A stretch of 64,000 bases of DNA, taken from the NCBI RefSeq assembly GCF_023635005.1, contig NZ_JAMLJM010000006.1, positions 62,001-126,000 of the forward strand. Reading direction: 5' to 3'. Shown in pieces: positions 1 through 8,576 of the stretch (positions within the stretch are counted from its first letter, which is position 1; every line of letters starts with the position of its first letter). Made by a program: the position numbers and the translations under genes. The DNA is from Flavobacterium luminosum. Lineage in GTDB: Bacteria > Bacteroidota > Bacteroidia > Flavobacteriales > Flavobacteriaceae. A model generated the notes under the pieces. The model was given only the letters and a program-made list of their open reading frames with translations. It searched no databases and had not been told where the DNA came from.

Positions 1-1
1 G

Positions 2-355
<354 letters not shown>

Positions 356-371
356 TTCTCCTATATTTATC

Positions 372-403
372 TCCCGTTAGTTTTTATTAACGGGATTTTT
401 TTT
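372..403 (+). terminator. Rho-independent terminator of gap
   Basis: An 8-bp stem TCCCGTTA/TAACGGGA (372-379 and 388-395) with an 8-nt loop is followed by an eight-base T run. It sits 17 nt after the gap stop codon. Confidence 0.85.
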
Positions 404-407
404 ATTC

Positions 408-510
408 GGAGCTATTTCCCGCTATCCGCTTTATCTTTTTTCGATAGTTTAATGACTTCAAAAAAGAGTATAAACAATAACGAAAAAAGGATACCGCTAC
501 TATCGGGGCT
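408..510. repeat. dispersed intergenic inverted repeat of Flavobacterium type
   Basis: The left end reads GGAGCTATTTCCCGCTATCC and the right end ACCGCTACTATCGGGGCT. The two ends are imperfect reverse complements and each contains a run of six T or A (CTTTTTTCG versus CGAAAAAAGG). I recognise this arrangement (AGCCCCGATAG...AGCGG at one end, AGCGGATAGCGGG at the other) from intergenic regions of many Flavobacterium genomes; that is from memory. Only one copy was noticed here. It is non-coding and lies between the gap terminator and the next start codon. Confidence 0.6.
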
Positions 511-542
511 AAAAACTCTTAACTCAAAATTTATAATTAGTA

Positions 543-1394
543 ATGAAATTACTCGTAGATAGTGGTTCTACAAAAGCCGATTGGATTGCCATAAACGATG
601 AAGGAAAAGTGTTGTTTACCACACAAACCTTAGGATTAAACCCCGAAGTTTTATCAAAAGACGAAATAATAATTCGATTAGAAGATCGTTTCGATATTTC
701 ACACAATAAAAATCAAGTGACTCATTTGTTTTTCTACGGGGCTGGTTGTGGTACCGATAGAATGAAAATATTTTTGACTCAGGTTTTTCAGGAATATTTT
801 CCAAATGCTTTAGTAACTGTCCATGAGGATACTTATGCTGCTGTTTTTGCAACCACATCTAAAGAGCAAAAAGCCATTGTTTGTATTTTAGGAACCGGTT
901 CCAACTGCAGTTATTATGATGGGCAGATTTTACATCAAAAAGTGCAATCCTTAGGATATATCGTTATGGATGATTGTTCAGGAAATCGATTCGGACGTCA
1001 TTTGTTAAGAGCTTATTATTTCAATAAGATGCCGAAGGATTTAGCACAAGAGTTTGAAAAGGAATTCAATGTTGAACCAGATCCGGTAAAACACAATCTT
1101 TACAAACAACCCAATCCTAATGCTTATTTAGCCAAGTTTGCTAAGTTTCTTATCAAACACAAAGACACCGAATTTTGTCGTTATTATATCTTTAAAGAGA
1201 TAGAGTCTTTTGTAGAAAATTATATCAAACAATACGAAAATTATAAAGAAGTTCCTGTTCACTTCATCGGGTCTATTGCTTTTTATTTAAAAGAGGAATT
1301 GCAATCTGTTTTAGATAAAGAAGGAATCAAATTGGGTAATGTATTGCGTCGCCCGATAGACGGATTGATTCAATATCATATTTTAAACAAATAA
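543..1394 (+). CDS. N-acetylglucosamine kinase-like BadF/BadG family ATPase
   Basis: This 283-residue protein belongs to the ASKHA sugar-kinase/BadF-BadG-BcrA-BcrD ATPase family. The N-terminal phosphate loop DSGSTKADW (about residues 6-14) and the second phosphate motif GTGSNC (about residue 116) are visible. Bacteroidota members are usually annotated as N-acetylglucosamine kinases, phosphorylating GlcNAc for recycling or catabolism; the substrate is inferred. The start is the only ATG near the upstream boundary. The stop lies 2 nt before methylglyoxal synthase, so the two genes are very probably cotranscribed. No membrane segments or signal peptide are seen. Confidence 0.8.
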   Translation: MKLLVDSGSTKADWIAINDEGKVLFTTQTLGLNPEVLSKDEIIIRLEDRFDISHNKNQVTHLFFYGAGCGTDRMKIFLTQVFQEYFPNALVTVHEDTYAAVFATTSKEQKAIVCILGTGSNCSYYDGQILHQKVQSLGYIVMDDCSGNRFGRHLLRAYYFNKMPKDLAQEFEKEFNVEPDPVKHNLYKQPNPNAYLAKFAKFLIKHKDTEFCRYYIFKEIESFVENYIKQYENYKEVPVHFIGSIAFYLKEELQSVLDKEGIKLGNVLRRPIDGLIQYHILNK

Positions 1395-1396
1395 TT

Positions 1397-1765
1397 ATGG
1401 AAATAGCCATTATTGCACACGATGGAAAGAAAGCTGACATGGTTCAGTTTCTGAATAAAAACAAGGAAATTTTACATAAAGAGAATATCAAAATCATTGC
1501 TACAGGAACAACCGGGAGTAAAGCAGAAGCCGCAGGTATTAAAGTTAAAAAAATGTTGAGTGGGCCAATGGGGGGAGATGCCCAGATTGCTGCACGAGTA
1601 GCTGTAGGAAAATGCAAAATGGTACTTTTTTTTAAAGATCCCATGAGTAGTCATCCTCATGAACCCGATATTAATATGCTTATTCGTATTTGCGATGTTC
1701 ATAATGTGCCTTTAGCAACCAATGAAGCAACGGCTCAACTTTTACTTAACGCCATTGCTGAATAA
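1397..1765 (+). CDS. mgsA: methylglyoxal synthase
   Basis: The enzyme converts dihydroxyacetone phosphate to methylglyoxal plus phosphate, a bypass used when phosphorylated sugars accumulate. At 122 residues it is shorter than the E. coli enzyme (152) but contains the whole fold. It has the phosphate-binding GTTGSKAEAAG (residues 37-47), GPMGGDAQIAARV (56-68), and the HPHEPD segment (86-91). D61, D81, H88 and D91 match the catalytic and substrate positions D71, D91, H98 and D101 of the E. coli enzyme, and H8 probably matches H19. It follows the GlcNAc-kinase-like gene by 2 nt, a plausible pairing of sugar phosphorylation with phosphate-stress relief. Confidence 0.93.
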   Translation: MEIAIIAHDGKKADMVQFLNKNKEILHKENIKIIATGTTGSKAEAAGIKVKKMLSGPMGGDAQIAARVAVGKCKMVLFFKDPMSSHPHEPDINMLIRICDVHNVPLATNEATAQLLLNAIAE

Positions 1766-1784
1766 AATAAAAATTACTTCATTT

Positions 1785-1792
1785 TATTTTTG
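1785..1792 (+). promoter_or_regulatory. possible -7 box for the exported hypothetical gene
   Basis: TATTTTTG matches the Bacteroidota -7 consensus TAnnTTTG and lies 52 nt before the ATG at 1845. No TTG is found at a 19-22 bp spacing, so this is a weak call. Confidence 0.35.
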
Positions 1793-1844
1793 TTTTTTCA
1801 ACGGATATTTTTAATATATTGGCATAACCAAAAACACCATAACT

Positions 1845-2408
1845 ATGAAAAAAATTGCCCTATTATTAATGATTCTGTCAGTAAGTTTATCTTACGGTCA
1901 AAAGAAAAAACAAAAATCTTCGAAATCGGCTAATGCTGTTGCTAAATCTGGAGATGCAAAAGTAGTTTACAATAAGAAAAAAGATCTTTTTTTGGTGGTT
2001 TCTAAAGACAGTATGCTACTTGCTAAAAATAATTCTGATTTTAATCCTATAAATATCAAAATTACTCCTGTCAAAATTAAAGCTAACACTTTTTATTGCG
2101 TTACTTGGAATGAAAATGTAAAGACTGAAACCAAATTAAAAAAAGATAAAATAGCTATTACGGAAAATCAAATATGGAATCCGGCTACTAAAACTTTGCT
2201 GATCGGAAATACTCAAAAAGCAATAGATACTGAAGAAATTGTTTTTCTAGACAAACTTAAAACAGCTTCAGAAACGCAATATAAAAAACGTAGTGAAGGA
2301 TACGAGTTTCAGTTATTACCTACAGGTGAATTTTTTCTAAAAATGAAGAACAAATCAACGAAGTATGCGTATAACGAGAAATCATCTCGATATGAAGTAA
2401 AAAAATAA
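1845..2408 (+). CDS. exported hypothetical protein
   Basis: I do not recognise this 187-residue protein. The N-terminus is a typical signal peptide: two lysines, the hydrophobic core IALLLMILSVSLSYG, then Q-rich and K-rich sequence, so it is probably periplasmic. The mature part is very lysine-rich and β-strand-like, with no cysteines after processing except one in FYCVTW. No enzyme motif is visible. It is flanked by its own possible promoter and a strong terminator, so it is probably monocistronic. Confidence 0.7.
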   Translation: MKKIALLLMILSVSLSYGQKKKQKSSKSANAVAKSGDAKVVYNKKKDLFLVVSKDSMLLAKNNSDFNPINIKITPVKIKANTFYCVTWNENVKTETKLKKDKIAITENQIWNPATKTLLIGNTQKAIDTEEIVFLDKLKTASETQYKKRSEGYEFQLLPTGEFFLKMKNKSTKYAYNEKSSRYEVKK

Positions 2409-2430
2409 AAATATTTGACTCAAAAAAATA

Positions 2431-2469
2431 AAAAGGCGCAAGTTTGATTTTTGAACTTGCGCCTTTTTT
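2431..2469 (+). terminator. strong Rho-independent terminator
   Basis: A perfect 14-bp stem, AAAAGGCGCAAGTT (2431-2444) pairing with 2454-2467, encloses a 9-nt loop and is followed by T6. It terminates the exported hypothetical gene. Confidence 0.9.
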
Positions 2470-2698
2470 GAATTATAATTTATCTTATAGATTTAGTTTT
2501 AATCTTTTTAATTTTCAATGCACTAACCCTGATTAGTTAATAAAGCTTAAAGGGTTAAATATTTATGTTTATATCTGTGAATCATTTTCTTTAGTCATCT
2601 CGTATCAGGATTTAAGAAGTAGACCTGAATTTATAGATAAAATAATTCGTTGACTTATTTATGACTGATTTACTTTATTTTCAGCAGTTATTTTTATA
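2470..2698. other. intergenic region with no recognised feature
   Basis: This AT-rich stretch lies between two convergent terminators. Six-frame reading gives only very short open frames (for example 9 codons from the ATG near 2563). I see no RNA gene or repeat. Confidence 0.6.
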
Positions 2699-2699
2699 A

Positions 2700-2728
2700 A
2701 AAAAGCTGCCTCAAGAATGAGACAGCTT
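2700..2728 (-). terminator. terminator of the subtilase gene
   Basis: On the minus strand an 11-bp stem (AAGCTGTCTCA with TGAGGCAGCTT, one G-U pair) and a 5-nt loop is followed by a T run. It lies 25 nt beyond the stop codon. Confidence 0.8.
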
Positions 2729-2752
2729 CCTACTAATCTAAATTTTATAATA

Positions 2753-4132
2753 TTAGAAATTAGTTACATTCAATCTTCCTCCAGTAACTGTTTTCCCAGA
2801 AAGAGAAGCAGTTGGAGTTACATTAGAAAGTATAGCATTTTTGATTGTAGTTAAACTAGCACCAGGATTTTTAGAAGCATATAACGCTACAGCACCTGTA
2901 ACATGCGGAGTCGCCATTGATGTTCCGTTATAACTTGCATAGCTAGAAATCACTTTTCCTTTAGAACTAACTGGTACAGTTGACCAAATTCCAGAACCTG
3001 GAGCACCTAAATCTACTTGTGTTGCACCATAGTTTGAAAAGCTAGATAAACCACCTGTATTAGTGATTGAAGCAACTGCAATAATATTAGAGTTAGGATA
3101 ATTAGAAGGATAGTTTGCAGTAGCGTCATTGTTGCTTGAATTGTTTCCTGCAGCAGCAATGAACAAAATTCCAGCTTGATTAGCTCTTTCTATAGCATCC
3201 TGTAATCCTTGTGAGAAGCCTCCGCCACCCCAAGAGTTGTTCGTAGCTACTAGATTAATTCCATGTCTTAATTTAAGATCTGTAAAATAATCGATAGCTT
3301 TGATAGCATTTGCAGTAGTACCACCACGGCTACCTAGAAATTTACCGCTCAATAATTTTACATTCCATACTACTCCTGCAACTCCTTTTCCATTTCCTCC
3401 AACAGCACCAATTGTACCTGCACAATGTGTTCCGTGATCATCACCAGCTCCATCGAAAACTTGAGAATCGTTTCCAGCAAAGTCCCAGCCATAAACATCA
3501 TCAACTAATCCGTTACCATCATCATCTAATCCGTTTCCTGCAACTTCTCCAGGATTTTTACCTGCATTTGCCGCTAGGTCTTCGTGGTTGTACATATAAC
3601 CTTCATCAATAATACCTATGTATACAGTGTTAGATCCTGTAGCTCCTGCTGCCCATTGTGATGCTGCATTAGTACCGTATTGATTTGCCGGAGAGGTTGC
3701 ACTTCCATACATTCCCCAAAGAGAACCATTAGTGTAATAGGTGTCATTTGAGGTAGCATTGTGTTGATAGATATAGTTTGGCTCGATGTATTCAATATCC
3801 GTAATTCCTTTAGCTTTTGCTATAGCATCAAAAGCATTAATTGGAACACTCACAACATTGATTCCTTCTTTTTGCCCTTTTCTTTCCATCATTTTTGTTA
3901 AAATTCTCTCATTAACTTTACCTCCGATTAATGATAGAATTTCAGATTTTTTGCTTTCTGAAGTACCTTCTTTAAATTTTACTAATACTTCATTGGCTTC
4001 GTAGTTTGCATTTTGACCTACTTTTGATGTTTTTTCATTTTCTGAATTTGAAAAATCAGTTTCAGAGGTACAATTTGTAAGCGTTACCCCTAATGCTAAA
4101 AGCATAAAAAGCTTAATGGTTTGTTTTTTCAT
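2753..4132 (-). CDS. S8 family serine peptidase (subtilase), lipoprotein
   Basis: A secreted subtilisin-like protease of 459 residues. The signal peptide ends in a lipobox-like LTNC (Cys21), so the precursor is probably lipidated. Residues about 44-122 form an inhibitor-type propeptide (EVLVKFKEG...IEYIEPNYIYQ). The catalytic triad is visible: Asp about 175 in GIIDEG, His about 235 in DHGTHCAGT, and Ser about 404 in NGTSMATPHVTG. The oxyanion Asn is in AAAGNN. Between Asp and His a DDDGNGLVDD segment looks like a calcium-binding insert. The protein ends with the catalytic domain and no type IX sorting domain is seen. A clear promoter lies at 4161-4190 and a terminator follows. Confidence 0.93.
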   Translation of the reverse strand: MKKQTIKLFMLLALGVTLTNCTSETDFSNSENEKTSKVGQNANYEANEVLVKFKEGTSESKKSEILSLIGGKVNERILTKMMERKGQKEGINVVSVPINAFDAIAKAKGITDIEYIEPNYIYQHNATSNDTYYTNGSLWGMYGSATSPANQYGTNAASQWAAGATGSNTVYIGIIDEGYMYNHEDLAANAGKNPGEVAGNGLDDDGNGLVDDVYGWDFAGNDSQVFDGAGDDHGTHCAGTIGAVGGNGKGVAGVVWNVKLLSGKFLGSRGGTTANAIKAIDYFTDLKLRHGINLVATNNSWGGGGFSQGLQDAIERANQAGILFIAAAGNNSSNNDATANYPSNYPNSNIIAVASITNTGGLSSFSNYGATQVDLGAPGSGIWSTVPVSSKGKVISSYASYNGTSMATPHVTGAVALYASKNPGASLTTIKNAILSNVTPTASLSGKTVTGGRLNVTNF

Positions 4133-4160
4133 TTTTTTAGTTTTTATTTGTTAGTTTCAA

Positions 4161-4190
4161 CAAAAATACAATAAAAACTAAATAAAACAA
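4161..4190 (-). promoter_or_regulatory. promoter of the subtilase gene
   Basis: On the minus strand TTG (4190-4188), a 19-bp spacer and TATTTTTG (4168-4161) match the Bacteroidota consensus TTG-N19-TAnnTTTG. The start codon is about 24 nt past the expected start of transcription. Confidence 0.75.
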
Positions 4191-4345
4191 CATATAATTC
4201 AATTTATGTGTAAAAAAAATGAATTATATTTTTTTATCACAATTGTTTTTTTGATAAAAATTAGGCTTTTTTTAGTTGATTTAGGATTTATTCTCCAGGA
4301 ATCTCTATGTTTATATTTTACGCGCCACACTTGAAAAGAAATTAG

Positions 4346-4353
4346 TATTTTTG
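4346..4353 (+). promoter_or_regulatory. -7 box of the RNase P RNA gene
   Basis: TATTTTTG ends 5 nt before the first base of the RNase P RNA stem, the spacing expected for this promoter class. Confidence 0.75.
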
Positions 4354-4357
4354 CATC

Positions 4358-4665
4358 GCAGACCGCCTTATCGTCGTTTTATTGTTTTTCAATAAGAGGG
4401 AGGAAAGTCCGGACACCACAGAGTAGCATAGCGGGTAACACCCGTCCGTCGAAAGGCGAGGACAAGTGCAACAGAAAGTATGTACAGGTAATGCTGTAGT
4501 GAAACCAGGTAAACTCTATGCGGTGAAATGCCATGTATATCAGCAGTTAAGGATTACTCGTTCGTTGCTGAGGGGTAGGCAGCTTGAGTCTTACAGTAAT
4601 GTATGACCTAGATAAATGATAAGGGCCCGCTTCGGCGAGGTACAGAATCCGGCTTACAGGTCTGC
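4358..4665 (+). ncRNA. rnpB: RNase P RNA, bacterial class A
   Basis: This is the catalytic RNA that removes 5' leaders from pre-tRNAs. The ends pair as helix P1 (GCAGACC at 4358-4364 with GGTCTGC at 4659-4665). The conserved core GAGGAAAGTCCGGACACCA follows the first stem-loop, then the CGGGTAACACCCG and GAAAGGCGAGGACAAGTG segments. The 3' core AGAATCCGGCTTACAGG is also visible. Length is about 308 nt. A T8 run follows directly and probably terminates transcription. Confidence 0.95.
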
Positions 4666-4699
4666 TTTTTTTTGTATATTAGAAGTCTAAAATTGTTTT

Positions 4700-5569
4700 A
4701 TGAAACTGAATTTAGTTGAAATTCCGAGGGTTAAAAGCATTTCTAAAGAAGATTTTTATAATAACTACGTAAAAAAACAGCGTCCTGTTGTAATAGAACA
4801 ATTGACCAAGGATTGGCCCGCTTACGAAAAATGGAAATTAGAATATATTAAGGAGGTAGCAGGCGATAAAACGGTACCTTTATATGATGATCGTCCTGTA
4901 TCGCACAAAGATGGATTTAATGAAGCTCATGCCAAAATGAAAATGAGCGATTACATTGATTTAATGTTGAAAGAACCTACAAACTATCGTATTTTTCTAT
5001 ACAATTTAATGAAAGAAGTGCCGGTTCTTCAAAACGATTTTAAATGGCCAAATATAGGTTTAAGATTGGTTAAACAACTACCAATGTTGTTTTTTGGTGG
5101 TGAAAATTCGAAAGTTTTTATGCATTTTGATATTGATTATTCTAATATTTTGCATTTTCACTTTCATGGAAAAAAACAATGTATTCTATTTGCTCCAGAA
5201 CAATCAAAGTACTTGTATAAAGTTCCTCATTCTTTAATTTCTCGCGAAGATATCGATTTTGATAATCCAGATTTTGATAAATTTCCAGCTTTGCAATATG
5301 CCGAAGGCTTCGTTTGTAATTTAAATCATGGCGAAATGCTTTACATGCCTGAAGGATATTGGCATTATATGAAATATGTTACGCCAGGATTTTCTATGAG
5401 TTTGAGAGCTTTTCCAAGAAAATTAGGGAATCTAGCTAAGGCCTCTTATAATGTTTTCATTATGCGCCATTTTGATGTTTTGATGCGTAAGTGGAAAGGA
5501 CAAGATTGGATTGATTATAAAAATGAAAAAGCCATAGAAAACACTCATAAAGTATTGAATGTTAATTAA
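4700..5569 (+). CDS. cupin-like/JmjC-domain protein (putative Fe(II)/2-oxoglutarate oxygenase)
   Basis: A 289-residue cytosolic protein of the cupin_8/JmjC group related to FIH-type hydroxylases. The metal triad H142-x-D144 (MHFDIDYS) and H222 (YWHYMKY) is visible, followed by SMSLRAF. This triad predicts iron- and 2-oxoglutarate-dependent hydroxylation of a protein or RNA target; the target is unknown. The gene begins 35 nt after the RNase P RNA and has no separate promoter box that I can see, so readthrough from rnpB is possible. A bidirectional terminator follows. Confidence 0.8.
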   Translation: MKLNLVEIPRVKSISKEDFYNNYVKKQRPVVIEQLTKDWPAYEKWKLEYIKEVAGDKTVPLYDDRPVSHKDGFNEAHAKMKMSDYIDLMLKEPTNYRIFLYNLMKEVPVLQNDFKWPNIGLRLVKQLPMLFFGGENSKVFMHFDIDYSNILHFHFHGKKQCILFAPEQSKYLYKVPHSLISREDIDFDNPDFDKFPALQYAEGFVCNLNHGEMLYMPEGYWHYMKYVTPGFSMSLRAFPRKLGNLAKASYNVFIMRHFDVLMRKWKGQDWIDYKNEKAIENTHKVLNVN

Positions 5570-5604
5570 AAAAAGAGGAGTCAAATAAACTCCTCTTTTT
5601 TTAT
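5566..5604. terminator. bidirectional terminator between convergent genes
   Basis: A perfect 12-bp stem AAAAAGAGGAGT/ACTCCTCTTTTT (5570-5581 and 5589-5600) has A and T runs on both sides. It serves the cupin-like gene (+) and overlaps the end of rsmD (-). Confidence 0.85.
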
Positions 5605-6176
5605 TCTTCTTCTGAAGATTCTGTTTCTTCTTCATCAAACTCAAATTCAAAGAAAGTAAAAACTGAACCACCATAACTTTTTTCGAAAGAAAAATGATTC
5701 ATATGGTCTAGTTTTGTATATTTTGAATGCTCTACGATTAAAATTCCTTCATCATCCAAAAGATTATTTTCAAAGATAAGTTCAATTATTTTTTCAAAAT
5801 CCTTTTGTTCCATGTCGTAGGGAGGATCTGCAAAAATAACGTCGTAAGTTCCTTTGTTTTTTTCTAGAAATTTAAAAACATCACTTTTTATCGGAGTAAT
5901 ATCTAAATCGAATTCTTTAGCTGTTTTTTTGATAAAATTCACACAGCCCATATCACCATCTACACTTGTAATAGCTTCGCTGCCACGTGAGGCAAATTCG
6001 TAACTAATACTTCCTGTTCCAGCAAATAAATCTAAAACTCGTAGTCCTGTAAAATTAAAATAATTGTTTAAAACATTAAACAAAGCTTCTTTACACATGT
6101 CGGTTGTAGGCCGAACGGGTAAGTTTTTAGGCGGATTAATACGTCTTCCTTTGTATTTTCCTGAAATTATTCGCAT
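5601..6176 (-). CDS. rsmD: 16S rRNA (guanine(966)-N(2))-methyltransferase RsmD
   Basis: This S-adenosylmethionine-dependent enzyme methylates G966 of 16S rRNA in the 30S subunit. The 191-residue sequence begins MRIISGKYKGRRI. It has motif I DLFAGTGSISYEFASRG (about 49-65) and the catalytic motif IV DPPYD (about 116-120). The C-terminal tail is very acidic (EFDEEETESSEEE), a lineage-specific extension. Its start overlaps the end of the DUF3822 gene by 10 nt, indicating translational coupling. Confidence 0.92.
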   Translation of the reverse strand: MRIISGKYKGRRINPPKNLPVRPTTDMCKEALFNVLNNYFNFTGLRVLDLFAGTGSISYEFASRGSEAITSVDGDMGCVNFIKKTAKEFDLDITPIKSDVFKFLEKNKGTYDVIFADPPYDMEQKDFEKIIELIFENNLLDDEGILIVEHSKYTKLDHMNHFSFEKSYGGSVFTFFEFEFDEEETESSEEE

Positions 6177-6991
6177 CCGTGAATTAGTATAAAGTTTTGT
6201 AAATAATCGTTTGGAGAAAATTTCCTCTCGATTTCATTGTAATCGGCATATAAAGAAACATTGCGAATGTATTTATATGTAATTTGATAGATATCGTCTT
6301 CTTTTGAAATGTTTCCTAAAAATTTTAAACTAAAAGTTTCAGGATTAAGTTGCAATTGTTCTGTACAAAAAAGTAGATAATAGATAAAATCTTCTTTGGT
6401 TTTATATTCAAATGAATTATACAACAATAATTGTTGGTTTTTTACAGCGATTATTTGAAAAGCGTTTTTTTGACAATGCACAAAAACCTGAGGTTCTTCA
6501 ATGTTTTTGCTCACATCTAATATTTTTTTCACTAAAATAGAAGCAGCATGTCTATACGTAAAATTTCCAAAAATATCAATCAGCGCATTATTGATGTTTG
6601 CATACGGGATATAAACATTATTCATCTCGTAATTTGGAATTTCATCGTAAGTTATAAAATCATTTTCAAATACCTTAATAGTATATTGCAAATAGCTACT
6701 TAGATAATTTTCATCAAACAAAACTTGAGGAACAAAAGTATTGAGGTTGTTATTGTACAAAACAATGATGTCATCAAAATTATTCTGAAGTACTGTTGTG
6801 TTTTTAATGAAACTAACGATACTCTTTTCTATTTCATTAAGTTGTAATGATTTGTCGATAGGGTGTTTGCTGAAAATTTCAATATGATTGTTCAAAGTGT
6901 CTACAATACAAAACGATACTTCTGATAAAGAAATTTGAAGTACTAATTTGCTGTATTTTTTATCGAGAATAGTAGAATTTGACGTCTGCAT
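6167..6991 (-). CDS. DUF3822 family protein
   Basis: A 274-residue protein of the Bacteroidota-specific DUF3822 family, which is commonly found directly upstream of rsmD. The family looks distantly like the ASKHA/actin fold (inference), but I see no intact ATP-binding motif. It has no signal peptide or membrane segment. It is the first gene of a two-gene operon with rsmD and has a -7 box about 25 nt upstream. Function is unknown. Confidence 0.75.
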   Translation of the reverse strand: MQTSNSTILDKKYSKLVLQISLSEVSFCIVDTLNNHIEIFSKHPIDKSLQLNEIEKSIVSFIKNTTVLQNNFDDIIVLYNNNLNTFVPQVLFDENYLSSYLQYTIKVFENDFITYDEIPNYEMNNVYIPYANINNALIDIFGNFTYRHAASILVKKILDVSKNIEEPQVFVHCQKNAFQIIAVKNQQLLLYNSFEYKTKEDFIYYLLFCTEQLQLNPETFSLKFLGNISKEDDIYQITYKYIRNVSLYADYNEIERKFSPNDYLQNFILIHGCE

Positions 6992-7015
6992 TATTGATTT
7001 TTAATCATTACGGAA

Positions 7016-7023
7016 CAAAACTA
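7016..7023 (-). promoter_or_regulatory. -7 box for the DUF3822-rsmD operon
   Basis: TAGTTTTG on the minus strand fits TAnnTTTG. It lies 25 nt upstream of the start codon. A TTG (7038-7036) lies 12 bp further upstream. Confidence 0.55.
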
Positions 7024-7108
7024 CAATTTTTTTTACAATATTTATTATAGCTTGTATTTACACAAGATTTAGCTGAAGTAGAATAGGAAAAAGTTGAGTA
7101 AAATGAGT

Positions 7109-7116
7109 TATATTTG
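7109..7116 (+). promoter_or_regulatory. -7 box for the RecD-like helicase gene
   Basis: TATATTTG fits TAnnTTTG and lies 25 nt before the ATG at 7142. A TTG (7094-7096) is 12 bp upstream of the box. Confidence 0.6.
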
Positions 7117-7141
7117 AAAATTATAATTTCAAAGTTAAAAA

Positions 7142-8566
7142 ATGAGTTCTCAATTGTTTTACAATGTTTTACGAAAAAAATTCCCTTTTCAACCTACTGT
7201 AAAACAAGATGTTTTTTTCTTAAAAATTGCTGAATTTATCTCTAGTCCGCATAAAAATGAAATTTTTGTTCTTAAGGGTTATGCTGGAACAGGAAAAACT
7301 ACGGTGATTTCCACTATTGTTAACAATCTGATAGAGGTGCGAAAAAAATACGTTCTTTTGGCACCCACGGGTCGAGCAGCAAAAGTTATTTCAAACTATT
7401 CCAATAAGCCTGCTTATACCATTCATAAAAAAATTTATTTTCCTAAAAAAAGTCAAGGTGGGGGAGTTAGTTTTACTTTACAACCCAATAAACATCGGGA
7501 CACGATATTCATTATTGATGAATCCTCTATGATTTCTGATATTGATTCAGAATCTAAAATGTATGCAAACGGTTCGTTGCTAGACGATTTGATTTCTTAT
7601 GTGTATTCCGGAGACAATTGTAAAATGATTCTTGTTGGAGATACCGCTCAGTTGCCGCCTGTACATTTGGATATTTCTCCTGCTTTAAATACTGATACTT
7701 TAGGACTGAATTATAACAAAGAAATTATTTCTATTGAGTTAGATGAAGTCATGCGACAAGAAGAAAATTCGGGAATATTGTATAATGCTACCGAATTACG
7801 CGAATTACTGAAAGATAGTTTCATTACCGATTTTCAATTTAAACTCAAAGGTTTTAAGGATATCATTCGTTTAACCGATGGCTATGATATTCAAGACGCT
7901 ATTAATCAGGCTTACAGTAATTACAGTATAGAAGATACTACTTTTATAGTGCGTTCTAATAAAAGAGCCAATCAGTACAATCAACAAATCCGTTCTAAAA
8001 TTTTAGGAAAAGAAAGTGAACTTTCAGCAGGCGATTTGCTTATGGTCGTAAAAAACAATTACTTTTGGTTAAAAGAATCCGACGAAGCTGGTTTTATAGC
8101 TAATGGCGATATCATTGAAGTATTGGAAATCAGAAGTATCAAAGAATTGTATGGTTTTAAATTTGCAGTTGTTAAAATTAGAATGATAGATTATCCGGAT
8201 CAGCGCCCTTTCGATACTATTCTATTGTTAGATACCATTACCAGTGAGTCACCATCATTAACTTATGAAGAATCAAACCGATTGTATCAAGAAGTTATGA
8301 AAGATTATGAAAACGAAACGGCTGCCTACAAAAGATTGTTAAAGGTTAAAAACAATGAGTTTTTTAATGCCTTACAAGTAAAGTTTTCTTATGCTATTAC
8401 TTGTCATAAATCTCAAGGAGGTCAATGGAATACGGTTTTTATCGAGCAGCCTTATTTACCAAACGGAATCGATGTGGATTATGTAAGATGGTTGTATACA
8501 GCCATCACTAGAGCCAAGGATAAATTATATCTGATTGGTTTTAAAGAAGATTATTTTAAAGGATAA
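7142..8566 (+). CDS. ATP-dependent RecD-like DNA helicase
   Basis: A 474-residue superfamily 1B helicase of the RecD2/Pif1-like type, expected to unwind DNA 5' to 3'. Walker A is GYAGTGKTT (about 47-55), Walker B is FIIDESSM (about 123-130), and GDTAQLPPV (motif III) follows. The C-terminal UvrD_C_2-type region has YAITCHKSQGGQW and the arginine motif YTAITRAKDKL. It is shorter than RecD2 of Firmicutes because the N-terminal region is absent, as is normal in Bacteroidota. A promoter box lies 25 nt upstream and a small membrane protein gene follows 10 nt downstream. Confidence 0.88.
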   Translation: MSSQLFYNVLRKKFPFQPTVKQDVFFLKIAEFISSPHKNEIFVLKGYAGTGKTTVISTIVNNLIEVRKKYVLLAPTGRAAKVISNYSNKPAYTIHKKIYFPKKSQGGGVSFTLQPNKHRDTIFIIDESSMISDIDSESKMYANGSLLDDLISYVYSGDNCKMILVGDTAQLPPVHLDISPALNTDTLGLNYNKEIISIELDEVMRQEENSGILYNATELRELLKDSFITDFQFKLKGFKDIIRLTDGYDIQDAINQAYSNYSIEDTTFIVRSNKRANQYNQQIRSKILGKESELSAGDLLMVVKNNYFWLKESDEAGFIANGDIIEVLEIRSIKELYGFKFAVVKIRMIDYPDQRPFDTILLLDTITSESPSLTYEESNRLYQEVMKDYENETAAYKRLLKVKNNEFFNALQVKFSYAITCHKSQGGQWNTVFIEQPYLPNGIDVDYVRWLYTAITRAKDKLYLIGFKEDYFKG

Positions 8567-8576
8567 AGTTAAAAAT

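Noticed and set aside
2470..2698. Small RNA or small gene between the two terminators
   Set aside because: No promoter box, no stable hairpin other than the flanking terminators, and only tiny open frames.
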